A DNA stretch of 64,000 bases from Cinnamomum chago. Taxonomy: Eukaryota; Streptophyta; Magnoliopsida; Laurales; Lauraceae. The translations under genes were made by a program, and so were the position numbers. Under the pieces are notes generated by a model, which saw only the letters and a program-made list of their open reading frames with translations, was not told where the DNA came from and made no database searches. The DNA lies in the NCBI GenBank assembly GCA_038049695.1, contig CP142453.1, positions 22,918,001 to 22,982,000 of the forward strand. The letters run 5' to 3'. This document shows, in pieces, positions 50,533-61,500 of the stretch; within the stretch, counting starts at the first letter, position 1; each line of letters begins with the position of its first letter.

Positions 50533-50846
50533 AGGTCTGTTTGGATGTATGGTGAATTGAAATATGATGAGGTGGAGCATTAAATCAAGACATAATAAAA
50601 TATAATGTATTATGATGGTGTCTTGTTTTTCGTTGTTTGGTATGTAATATTTTTGATTTTTTCATTATAGAAAAGTGGATTTTTTTCTTCATTTTTTTAA
50701 TGGAGAAAGGAGGGTTTTTTTTTTTTTTTTTTTTTGAAAAATTAGGAGGAAATTTTGTAATTATGTACTTTTGATATGACCCTTTGTCATTTATTGTCTG
50801 AATTCACTTTACTTTAACTTAACTAGTTAATTGCCAAACACGCCCA
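50533..50846 (+). mobile_element. MITE family A, copy 5
   Basis: Begins AGGTCTGTTTGGATGTATGG and ends TTGCCAAACACGCCCA; terminal TGTTTGG/CCAAACA repeat and core ATAAAATATAATGTATTATG. About 314 bp. Confidence 0.65.
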
Positions 50847-51506
50847 ATTGATTTTATTACACCGGCCTCGGATTTCAATTAGATTCATCATCATCATCAA
50901 CTTCACAATCACGGACAGATGCTTTTCCATTCATAATGGGCTCAGGTCCATAATCTAGTTAAGATTACGATTGATAAATGAGCCATATTCCGGTTCGTAT
51001 GGGTTTAAGCCCATTGACTTGGAGATTGACATACAAATCTTTAATATCGTAAACTATAGCTTATAATTGACTTTGAGCCAACATTTTTAGGTTTAGTCTT
51101 AGAACTATTAAACTTGGTAAATATTATTATAAGTTGAATGATATTTTATTTTAGATAAATAAATGAATAATAAAGTAAAATAAGAAGCGTTGAAAGTGGA
51201 TTTCAGCCTTCTAGATGGAATCGGGTTTGGAACCAATAAAATAGATTTAGGGTGAATCATTTGAAAACGACTTTAATTACGAATCCAATATGATTCGGCC
51301 TAAGTCGACCCATTTACATCCTACTCCTTTCACATGGTTTTCAACGGTCGGGGCTCACTCCGGGGCCCATCTCTTTTTGGCCGTTTTCACACTTTTGAGA
51401 TCCCTATGCCAATAATTCAAGTGCTCCCAAGGACCATTTGACTTCTTATTTATAGTGAACTTTTATTTCCTTCCCTCTTTATTTTTTACATTTTTAATTT
51501 GTTGGA

Positions 51507-51605
51507 TATAAATAGTTTCCGTTCCTCTTCCTGGTTTCGGAGCAGCGTTGCAGACCTTCCGTCGTCACCATGACTTCGGATTATCTCTCTTTCGTTTCTT
51601 CAAAG
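51507..51605 (+). promoter_or_regulatory. TATA box and candidate first exon of the DENN gene
   Basis: TATAAATA at 51507-51514, a C/T-rich start region, an ATG at 51570 (MTSDYLSFVSSK) and a good donor CAAAG/GTAAAATC at 51605. Joined to the acceptor at 58078 the frame would stop at once, so it would be a leader exon with a 13-codon upstream ORF. The 6.5-kb leader intron this implies is inference; it could instead belong to an unrelated transcript. Confidence 0.4.
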
Positions 51606-52719
51606 GTAAAATCGGTTTTGGTTTTACTTTCTCTTACTATATCATCTGAAGTCCTCCCTTTCATCTCTCTCTCTACAACTGATTTGAAAGAGAGAAGTTC
51701 CCTCTTGTGCTTGTTTTCCCTCTCTCTTTTATCGATTGGATCATGATCATTGTCATCAAGTGTTTTTGTTGTGGATTTCTTCGCGATCGTGGAGTTTTGG
51801 TGTTAATATTTACGACTTTCGGTTTTTATTAGAATCTGATTTTTCCGTATTCTGTTGAATTTCGATTTGTATTGTTTGTCGGTTTCTTTTTCGTGGATTG
51901 AAGTTCCTTCAAGAAATCCGTGTTTTTAGGGCTTGCGTTTCTTGAAGTTTGATTAGTAGGTGAACTGATGGAATCCGGAGGAATGAAAAAATATCTGTGG
52001 TTTTTAGAATCCATGGAAGGTTGTTTAGGAGTGGGAAATTGTTGCCGGATATGTGGGATTAAGCCAGAATCAGCAGCAGAACTTGTTAATGGGTTCAAAT
52101 TTTTTTTTTTTTCAATCAAACAGAGTTCATGTTGGATGCTTTATCAGTTCCTGGTCATTATGTGATTCAAGACTGATTTGGTTTATATCCAAAACCTCAC
52201 ATAAAGAATCAGAGAGGGGCTGATAAGTGATTGTAAGGAAAGTGGAGTTGAAAGTAGTGAAATTTTGTTGAGAGTCAGTCCGTTTGTACACACCTTGATA
52301 AGAAACTGATAATAATTTGATGTATAATTTGCTCCCTTTGTGAGGTAGGTCTTGATTTCCAATTTGTTATTATTATTTTTGGGTTGTGGGGTCGGTATCA
52401 AAATTGAGGTTTGTATATTCTCAGAGATAGCTTTTTTTTTAGGGGGGGTGTTTGAAGAGTGTAATGGAATGCTTTGATGCGACCCAGATCATCTGATTAC
52501 TGATGTGCCATAAATCTTTAGGATTAGAGATTCAAATAAAGGTTTGCAAAGTGGCTCCCCCACTTGGACTTTGGGCAGAAATTGCCCATCCAGGTCAGAG
52601 TTAGGTAGGTGGACATTTAGATATAGCTCGTTCAAAGATGGACGAGGGCATTGCACCACCCCCCACTCAAACAAACAAAACATGAAGGAAAAAGAAGAAG
52701 GTATGGATGATAAAGTAGT
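51606..52719. other. No gene seen (possible leader intron)
   Basis: Non-coding on both strands apart from short open frames of no known family. Confidence 0.4.
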
Positions 52720-53035
52720 CCTGCATTGTTCTTTCACCACTCAGGTGTGGTAGCAATTTCTCTTCTTATGTGGTGCTTCCGGATGATTCCCCTAGATAAC
52801 ATGGGTGGTTTGAAGAGTTGGGGAGTGTGCCTTTGGGTAGAAGGGGCCAAACAATCTGGAAACTATTGCCAATGGCTATTCAATATTTCAATTATCCCTC
52901 TTGAAGAGGAGGGGCTGCACATGTTTAAAGAGAAGGAAATGTTATTGGAGAAGGAGAGAAGCTCGTCATTACTAATTGTTTTAGATTGGATTAGTAGGCT
53001 ACAAATGGGAAGGGATGATTGGACCTTCAGCTGAA
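52720..53035 (+). mobile_element. Very degraded LINE zf-RVT-like fragment
   Basis: VVLHCSFTTQVW followed by the KGPNNLETIANGYSI/QLSLLKRRG wording resembles the zinc-binding end of plant LINE ORF2 (HCxxAxxVW...GKxIWKxxPxAIxWSIWxERN). Frames shift several times. Confidence 0.35.
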
Positions 53036-53539
53036 TGATTACTTTGAAAATTGAGGAACCTTGTAAGGGCGATAAAAATCAAAGAGAAAAATATAGCAAA
53101 GAAGCAACCTTCTCCTTCTAATATGTCGAAACTCATTGTCATAGTGCAGCTTGAGGATAGTCAGGTCTGGTCGGCATAGGCGGTAATTTGTTTGATGAGC
53201 GTGGTTTTGCCTTAGTGGGGTTCTTGAGGCCAATTGGAGTATGAAGCATTGCCATAATGGTGGCTCTATTTATCTTTAGTTACTTTTTTAATTATTAGAG
53301 AATCCATGGAAGTGTCATTTTGCTTTAAATAATATAAAGGAATTACACAACCAACTCCAAATGAAATTTCATCAAGTTTTGAGGGGAGTACTAAAGTAGC
53401 AGACGTTTTTCCAACTAAGGAGTTGATAAGGGATTCATGTATTTAGGTTGATGCTATGATATTTGCTTTTTTTTTTTTCCATTGGCTTCTAAATTGCTAT
53501 GATGCTCTTGTATCGGTTTTTTGGTATGATGTTTCATGT

Positions 53540-54950
53540 TTAGATATCTTTAGTGAAAGACTGATATTAAAGAAAGGTGGAGAAAATATTTTTAACAAAC
53601 TTCTAAATGAAGATTCTATAACAGACACAAGGACGAGAGAGGATTTTTTGTTAGCGGGACATACCTTTTACCGCAGAATTAGGGTTGCAGAAATGAAGAA
53701 AGCATTGACACAAATGAAGACAAGGAAGTTTACAAGGCCATATGGCATTTCGATAGTGGCATAGGAAATGCTTAGGAGAAATTGGTTGAATTTGGTTAAC
53801 AAGGCTCTTCAATAAGATATTAATGATAAAAAAATGCCGAATGAATATAGAGGAAGTGTTGTAGTACCTGTATACAAGAACAGTGAGACATACAAAGCTG
53901 TACCAACTATTGTGAAATTAAACTTATGAGTCACATTATGAAACTATGGGAGGGAGTAATGGAGCAAAAGACTTAGACAAAAGGCCAAGATGCCTAAAAA
54001 TCAATGTAGTTTCATTTTAGGGAGGTCAACTATGGAAGCTATTTTTTTACTTAGGCAATTAATGAAAAAAGATCGAGGCGAGTGGAAAAATCCTCATATG
54101 GTCTTCATCGATCTAGGGATCGGCCTATGGCATGATACCTAGATATTTAATTTGGTGGGTTTTAAATAAAAGGAGTGTTCCAAGAGGTTTTATTGAAATC
54201 ATTGAAGACATGTGTGAAAAAATGGTAATGAGTGTGAAAATTACCTATGGAGAGACAAGTGAGTTCCCATGACGATAAGTTTGCATCAGGGGTCAACCCT
54301 AAGCCCTTATCTTTCTTGCACTGATTATGGATGAGTTAAATGCTCATATTCAAGAGGAGGTACCTTAGTGTATGTTGTTTGCAGATAATGTAGTATTGGT
54401 GGATGAATCAAAAGATGGTGTGAATGCAAAACTTAGAGATAATGAGAGGCTTTAGAATCCAAAGGCTTTAAAATAAGCTGTACAAAGACAAAAAATATAT
54501 GGCTTGCAACTTCATGGGGATGTACAAGGAGTAGTAACTAGTATGAGAATTGAAACTCAAGAGATACTACAAAGAGATTCATTTTGACACCTTGGCTCGA
54601 TAATTAGTAAGGACGGATGGATTGAAGAAGATGTCAAACATAGGATAAAAGCGGGATGGTTGAATTGGAGAATTGCCTGGAATGCTTTGTGATTGGCGCA
54701 TACCAATAAGATTGAAGAGAATTTTACAAGACAATAATTAAACTAGTTGTGACCTATGGAATAAAATGTTGTCCAATCAAGAAGCATCACATGCACAAAA
54801 TGAGTGTTGTAGAGATGATAATGTTGAGGTGGATGTGTGGTATAACTAGGAAAGACAAAATTAGGAATGAGTGGGTAACATTGATAGGTGATAACAAGGC
54901 TTTGATTACGATGATTTTGGTATCTTTAATGAAACTTTGCAATTACTAAT
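53540..54950 (+). mobile_element. L1-type LINE reverse transcriptase, degraded
   Basis: Successive plus-strand frames match a common plant LINE RT: RIRVAEMKKALTQMKTRK, KMPNEYRGSVVVPVYKN-like, a GRSTMEAIFLLRQLMEK-like string, VLVDESKDGVNAKL, then MTYGIKCCPIKKHHMHKMSV and EMIMLRWMCGITRKDKIRNE. Many stops and shifts; the 3' end is missing after about 54950. The same family's 3' end survives at 17985-18345. Confidence 0.8.
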
Positions 54951-55561
54951 AAAAAAAAGGCGAAGACACGGACGATCAATACTCGTGTCATCGGTCGATT
55001 GGCCAACGTTAATGTTGTGATCAAGTTGCTATTTTCTCCACAGAACTCTTCGACAAAAGTAAAACCCGATTTTCTTGCATCTTCTTCCTCTAATTTTCCC
55101 ACTAAATAATTACCAATGTCTTCACTTCTTAGTTTTTTTTTTTGTTTTTTTTTGTTTTTTTTTTCAATTTTCCTATTATGAAAAACTGAAAAGAAGTGTT
55201 TCTACAAATGATTATTTACAAGTGGAAAAAATCACTCCTGTAATATGTCATGTGTCTTTTTTCTTTTTAGAAAATGTTTATATCATATATATATATTGTC
55301 TTGGCATCAGTAATTAAGGGAAGAGTTTCATTAGTACAAGAAAATACAGTTCAATGAAGAAGAATTTGACTACGAGTAGGGGCAGAACTAGATGGGGGCA
55401 CGGGCTGGCCCTGCCCCTACCCCCTCAAATTTCAAAACCCCCTTAATATTATTGTAAAATTTAGAAAATTTTCATATATGCCTCCCCAAGGCATAATTCT
55501 TGGTTTTGCCCGTGACTACAAGATGAGGACAAGAAACTTCTTGTTTAACTGGTAGGTTCAC

Positions 55562-55652
55562 CTTTGCATCACGGACTTGAGGCGAGATGTTGAAACATAA
55601 CATGTAGGTGAGAAATTGAGGCGAGATGTTGAAACATAACTTGTAGGTGAGA
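55562..55652 (+). repeat. Tandem duplication of about 41 bp
   Basis: TTGAGGCGAGATGTTGAAAC and ATAACNTGTAGGTGAGAAATT occur twice in a row with one or two differences. Confidence 0.9.
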
Positions 55653-55848
55653 AATTAAGGACAATATTTCTTGTCTCTTTGATCGAAGTTTCACGCCTAC
55701 AGAGGTTGGTAAAAATTTGGAATTGCTCACTTGAAAGTGCTCATGGTGTCACATGTCATGCCTCTTTGGCTATGGCTATTCCTTGAGGGAGAGCCCATAT
55801 TTCGACTTGATGAATAAAAAATTCCAATTTGTACTTGAAAAAGCTTTA

Positions 55849-57046
55849 GGGCATGTTTGACAAAAATCCATGGAGAGGATTCCTCTCCTATTTTTTGCTG
55901 TTTTTTGGGCAAACTCACGTTTAATGTTGAGTAGGAGTGAGGAATGGGGATTTCCAAAACCCACAAATTGGACAATTTTCCCCGTTAGAACCCCCCTTCC
56001 TCCCACCCGATTGGATTTGTAAAATCCCCACTTATACATAATGGTGTCTGTTACAGTGATATCATGAGATTTTATGGTTGCAGCCCCCCTAAATCACAAT
56101 CCGAATGGTCCATCCTCTTGAGAAGGCTAAAATGGGCTAGGGGGGTCAAATTTCAGCGGTTGATTCATCATGGATTTTGAGGAAATTGCAAAAGACCCCA
56201 CATCAATAAATCTCCCTTTATTGTCTTCTTTGGGCCCCTAAATCACGGTTCGAGTCGTTCATCTTTTTTAGAAGGTTGAAAATGGCTAGGGGTTCAAATT
56301 TGGGGCTTTGGTTCATTATGGATCTTGAGGAAATTGTGGAAAAAAGTTAACCATTGGATGTAGTATAGTGTAGATGGTGTATTTCCACACGATTTTGAGC
56401 GGTCTTGTTTTTCAAATTTTCTATTGTTGTGGGTCCATTAAATCATGAACTGAACCGTTCATCTTTAGAAGGCTAAAAAAGGGCTAGGGGGTCAAATGTG
56501 AGCCATCTATTAGTCACAGATTTTGAGAAAATTTCAAAAAACCCCACACCAATAAATCTGCCTTGGGGCCCATTAAATCATGAACTGAACCATTCATCAC
56601 TAAAAACGGCTAGGGGGTCAAATGTGAGGCGTTTGACAAAATTCCAAAAAAACCTACACCAATAAATCTGCCTTTATGGACTTTCTTTTGGCCCTTAAAT
56701 CACGATCCAAACCATTCTTTACAAGGCTGAAAAAGTTCCGATCACGATCCAAACCATTCTTTACAAGGCTGAAAAAGTTCCGGGGGCGGGGGGGGGGTGT
56801 GTGTGTGTGTTGGTTTGGGTGTGGTCAAATTTGGGGCCTTGGTTTATCACGGATCTTGAGAAAATTGCGATACACACAACAAACCGTTGGATGCCATTTG
56901 TGTAAACGGTGTGATTCCGCTATGCTAGCCAAACATGGAATGCGATGATTCCTTCCCTAAAAAATCCTCGTTGAGGATAGCCTTGTTCTAGGGGAACCAA
57001 GGAATCCTTCAATGTGGAGATTCCTCTCATGTCACCAAACATGCCC
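55849..57046. mobile_element. Non-autonomous DNA transposon, 1.2 kb, with internal repeat array
   Basis: Ends GGGCATGTTTGACAAAAAT and, inward from the right, GGGCATGTTTGGTGACATG form a terminal inverted repeat, followed on both sides by GAGAGGAATC/GAGGATTCCTC wording. TTTA lies at both flanks. The interior (56060-56880) holds about five diverged units of roughly 100-200 bp containing AATCACGATCCRAACCRTTC, GGCTAGGGGGTCAAAT and CCACACCAATAAATCTGCC. No coding capacity. Superfamily uncertain. Confidence 0.6.
56697..56782 (+). repeat. Recent 42-bp duplication within the repeat array
   Basis: ATCACGATCCAAACCATTCT and TTACAAGGCTGAAAAAGTTC occur twice without visible difference, unlike the diverged units around them. 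A run of G then GT follows at 56781-56811. Confidence 0.9.
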
Positions 57047-58078
57047 TTTATGATCAATAAGTTGGGATTTCGACGAATACTAATGAGGTCCTCTTACTTG
57101 TACATTAATTGTTATGGGCCCCTCTTATTGCACTGAATGACCGATCACATGGGGTGGATCTACTAATGCAATGTTTTCCTTGATCCGACAAGCACTTGAG
57201 GAAAGTTACTCACACATGTAAGCAAAAAGGGTTGCTATCAGACTAGGCGAGGACGACGGTAGGTGGGGTAGGACTATTTTTTTAAAGCCGTCTCCAATGC
57301 CCTTTGTCTCTTGCTCGGCCTTTCCCTCTCGATTGAGACCGATCACGGATAGATTTGATTTACGAAATCTCTTTCGATTATAAGTGTTCGTGGTTCCACT
57401 TCTAACTTATTTCTCCCCTTTTGCTTCCAACAGCAAAGTGCCTTTTCCTTGCTTGCTTCATTATTAGAATGTCTTGTATAATATGTTCCTAGATTCTTAT
57501 AGAATGGGTTCCTTTATTACTTGTAGCAGTTCCTCTTGCATTTGTGTATATGGTTGAGAATACTCTGCAATTTGCATCCCTAAGAATCTCAAGCTAGCAC
57601 ATCAGTCTTGTCCATTTCCTACATGCAACCAAATTGGGACTTATATATGCATATTTTAAAGTTATGAGCATGTTGGCACCTTAATGGCTCAATCTACCTC
57701 AAACATTACAACAGTGAAAACCCCCCCCCCCCTCTCCCTCTCTCTCGATGTTAGGACTGTTAAATGCTTTTTATCTGAAGGTTTCTTTTTAAGAAAATAA
57801 AGTCATTATTTGTTCAACTCGTTTACAAATGATACTTCATCTATGCTATCCTTCATCTGCCTTTTTGAATCAACGGTCTTCAATGTATATAGTTATTTAT
57901 CTTTTAGCTGTTAGTCTGTGCACAATCACTTGTAACATGATATTGATCTGGAATATGAAAACTTGAAGAGATACACTTCTATGACTTTATACAGAACAAA
58001 TTTATGTGCGTCTGACTTGTCAGTTACAAGAGAATTAATAATTTTTACCAGACAATTAATAATTTATGGTGTAGCAGG
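57047..58078. other. No coding exon seen; upstream of the DENN start
   Basis: Non-coding, with a C-run at 57720-57732. A GTAGCAG/GTGTAGG acceptor at 58078 suggests the leader is spliced just before the start codon. Confidence 0.5.
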
Positions 58079-58103
58079 TGTAGGCGTTTTAGTGGGCTTA
58101 CCA

Positions 58104-58118
58104 ATGCAAAATGGCTAA
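58104..58118 (+). other. Four-codon upstream ORF overlapping the DENN start
   Basis: ATGCAAAATGGCTAA encodes MQNG and stop in another frame and contains the main ATG (58111) within it. Upstream ATG context CCAATGC, main ATG context AAAATGG. Confidence 0.8.
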
Positions 58119-58487
58119 AGATGAAGATTCTGGTAGCCCTGGATGGACTGCTTCGTACTTCATGCAGACAACTGAAGATGTTGCAAGAGCTGTTGCAGCT
58201 GCAGCTACTGCTGCTACCATTCGTTCACCACGGCCATCTGTGGTCTTTTCATCTAAAGAAGAGAACAGTAGCAGCCAACTTCAGAAACTGCAACGACAGG
58301 TTACAAGAGTATTGAAAGGGTTTTCATCTCCACCTGAAGTGAAAAGAGGATTATACAATCCAGAAGTTCTTACCAGCCAGAAGCGTCAATGGGCAAGCTT
58401 CCAGTTACAAACTTTGGTACAGTTCTTGACTTCAAGTAACTCATTACTTATATCTTTCATTTTGTTTCATTTTTAATTCTTCTTCTC

Positions 58488-58527
<40 letters not shown>

Positions 58528-61500
58528 TGCATGCGCGCATGCCGCACGCGCACACACACAGTACACGTTAGTTTTGCTCGAGAGAAGTCCACAGAAATTA
58601 TATTTGCAGTGCAATGGGTCTGGCTGGATAGGGTCGAGCTTTATACATATGGGGCCAGGTTTCAACCTAAACTCATGCAACTGAAAATGATATTAATAAT
58701 GGTGTAGTAGAAGATGGAATTGATTTGAAGAAAATGAAAAAAGCCACCATTAAAAAAAAAGAAAAACCCAAGTGAAAGCTTGATTAAGATCTGGGATTCA
58801 GCACCCAGAGGTCAAAGGAGCAGTGAACACGACCACAAGTAGAAGAAAACTTTGTTTTATAGATAAATTTAATGTCTGCAATAGGAGTGCATGCATGTAC
58901 TTATAGGTCTCTTATTTCCTTCTCACCTACTTTCCTATTGGAATTGATGTCTAAACATAACTAGGAATATCCAAACTCTTTCTAAACAAAATAAAGTATG
59001 GCTCCCTTGCTTCATTAAAAAAAAAACCATCAACTTTTTAAATGCAAGTAGAGCCCTTTTAAAGACATGCTCAAAAGTAATAATGTGAATCCCATTTGTA
59101 TCACATGTGTATGTGCCTTTATGAGGGCTGTGAGCCTTCTTCCTCGTATACACCTTGGACCCTAGTGGGCGATGGGTCTGCTCGACCTGCTGGACCTGAG
59201 GCCCAAGTGGCTTTCAGGCCAGCCCAATCATATGTGCAGGACTGCCTTCATTGTGAACCTGACCTGATAAATAAACAGGTTAGGTTTTCCCAACTTGAAC
59301 CCCACTTGTATGCAAATGGGTCAACCTGACCCTGTCCGTTTAAAATCTACAAGAACTTTTTTTTTTGTTGGTTTGTGGCAATTGACATCTTGCAAAGGCC
59401 CTCATACCCACATTTGAATCCACAGATGAGTAGGAATTTAGGGTTTTGTTCAAGGTGGTCTGAAAAACCTAGAAGAGAAGAAGGGAGAAAATAGAGGGAA
59501 AGAGAGAAGATTTGAAGAAAAGAAGGGATTAGCTGTACCCTTTAGAGTTTGATGATTAATCCTATTTATTGATCCTTTACATTTTTTAAATTATAAAAAC
59601 TGGAAAAACCCCTATAATGTCCTACATTACATGAAAGTCCTTGATGTTAAAAGATTTGCATATAAGAGGAGGAAAGCCGTATAACTAACATCAGTAGCTA
59701 CAATTGAGACTTAAGCATTGATTGACTATTGATATGATTATGTCTAGTTCTCTAGCAAGTGAAAGCCATCTTCTATTAATGCTTGTGACACTTCTCTATC
59801 CTTTTCTTTTACTTTGTGGATACCCTTTTTTTTTTTTGGAAATTTCTTAAAGATCCTAGGATTTTCATCTTTCATTTGATATTAAGTATCTATTGATGTT
59901 GGGTTTGACTTGTGAGGAAAATGGAGTCCTTGTCAAGATATTGAAATTTTATTTTATATTGGAGGCAGTGTAGGATGTATTTTATAGTTGTATGTGTGGG
60001 GCTGTTCTAGCTTTTGCATCTGGTCATGTGATTCCCATACTTTCTTCCCATGTTCCTTCATCCCTGACTCTGAGATTACCATCTTAAAGAATTTCCCAAT
60101 CAAGTATGCTCCTTCATTACTGCTCTTTGTTTGTATTTGTGTTGCTTTTATTCTTTTATATTTAATAAGCTGTGGTTGATGCTTGTTTGAGCCAGGTGAC
60201 TCATGTGATATGTTGTTTTTTATTGCCAATGCATCTCTAATTGCTTACAATTGTGCAGGATCAAAGAAGTGTGAAAGAGCCATCCAGGTTTTTTGAGAGC
60301 ATGGTAGTTGTTGGACTTCATCCTAACACCAACATTCAAGCACTTCAAAAACAGATCTATGACAAAAAATCTGATGGTTCAAAGAAGCTACGAACTGCAC
60401 CTAGTTTCCAGCATCGTGCCAATGATGACACTAATCTTGAACCCCAGGTTCTGAACAATGAGTTCAATGTTAAAGTGCAAGGCTTCTTGTTCTTTAATTC
60501 TTGGAAATTTAGTGGAGTTTTTCTCCCTTTTTTTGTGTTCTCTCTCTCTCTCTCTCCTCTTAAAGTGCAAGGCTTCTTGTTCTTCAATTCATTTGTTAGA
60601 AATTTAGTTGAGTTTTTCTCCCTTTTTTTGTTCTCTTTTGTGTGTGTGTGTGTGTGTGTGTGACGTGGGTATCCCTGAGGTTTTTGACCCAATAGGACCA
60701 ATCTCCCAGGTGACGCCTGCAAAACCCAACCAAACATACATTGGGTAAATCTGGGGCGGGTTTTGAACACAAGACGTGGGGAGAAATCCCACACCTCATG
60801 GTTTATTTATTAGTTGGCTGTTTTCAGTTTTCCTGATCCTACCTTTATTGTCTATTCTTCCAAGATGTTTGCTTTAAGTCAAGCTGCAGCTTACTTATAT
60901 TGAACAATTTTTGGGATTGGCGATTGGAATCTTACTCGCCTTCAAATTTCTTAACATTTAAACTTTGGGACATTTGAAATGAGCAGCCACTGTCTACTTC
61001 CAGGTTCTGTTTGCATATCCTCCGGAGAAGCAGCTACCTCTCACATATAAGGATCTTCTATCGTTCTGCTTTCCTGGAGGCGTGGAGGTTTGTACTACTG
61101 AAACTGATTGGGTTTGGGTCTTTCTTTTCTTGCTTTCTGATATTTTCTGTGGTCACCTACGTCTCTATATTGTCAATTTCACGTGTTTGATTGTTTTAGG
61201 ATGTTCCTAAAATTTTGATTTTCTGTTTATGTTGGTTGAAACTGAACATGGCCATATTGAGTTCTTAAGTCATAGTGGCATCTTAAGGTAATCATTTTGT
61301 AAAATCTTTTATTTTTTTAGGTGAGTGGTAAAGAGAGCTAAACAGCATAAGAGACATATTGAAAAGCTAGAAGGCCAATCAAACTACCATCCAAAACCAG
61401 AAAACCAAAAACAGGAATAACTAGCCGAATCAATGAGAGGAGGAATCAAGATGCAAGTCATCAAACTAGAACGATGTACTGCATCCTTAGCTAGTAGGAC

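Noticed and set aside
54749-54949. Possible small host gene (MTYGIKCCPIKK...)
   Set aside because: It is the well-known C-terminal RT region of a plant LINE, in series with other LINE pieces upstream.
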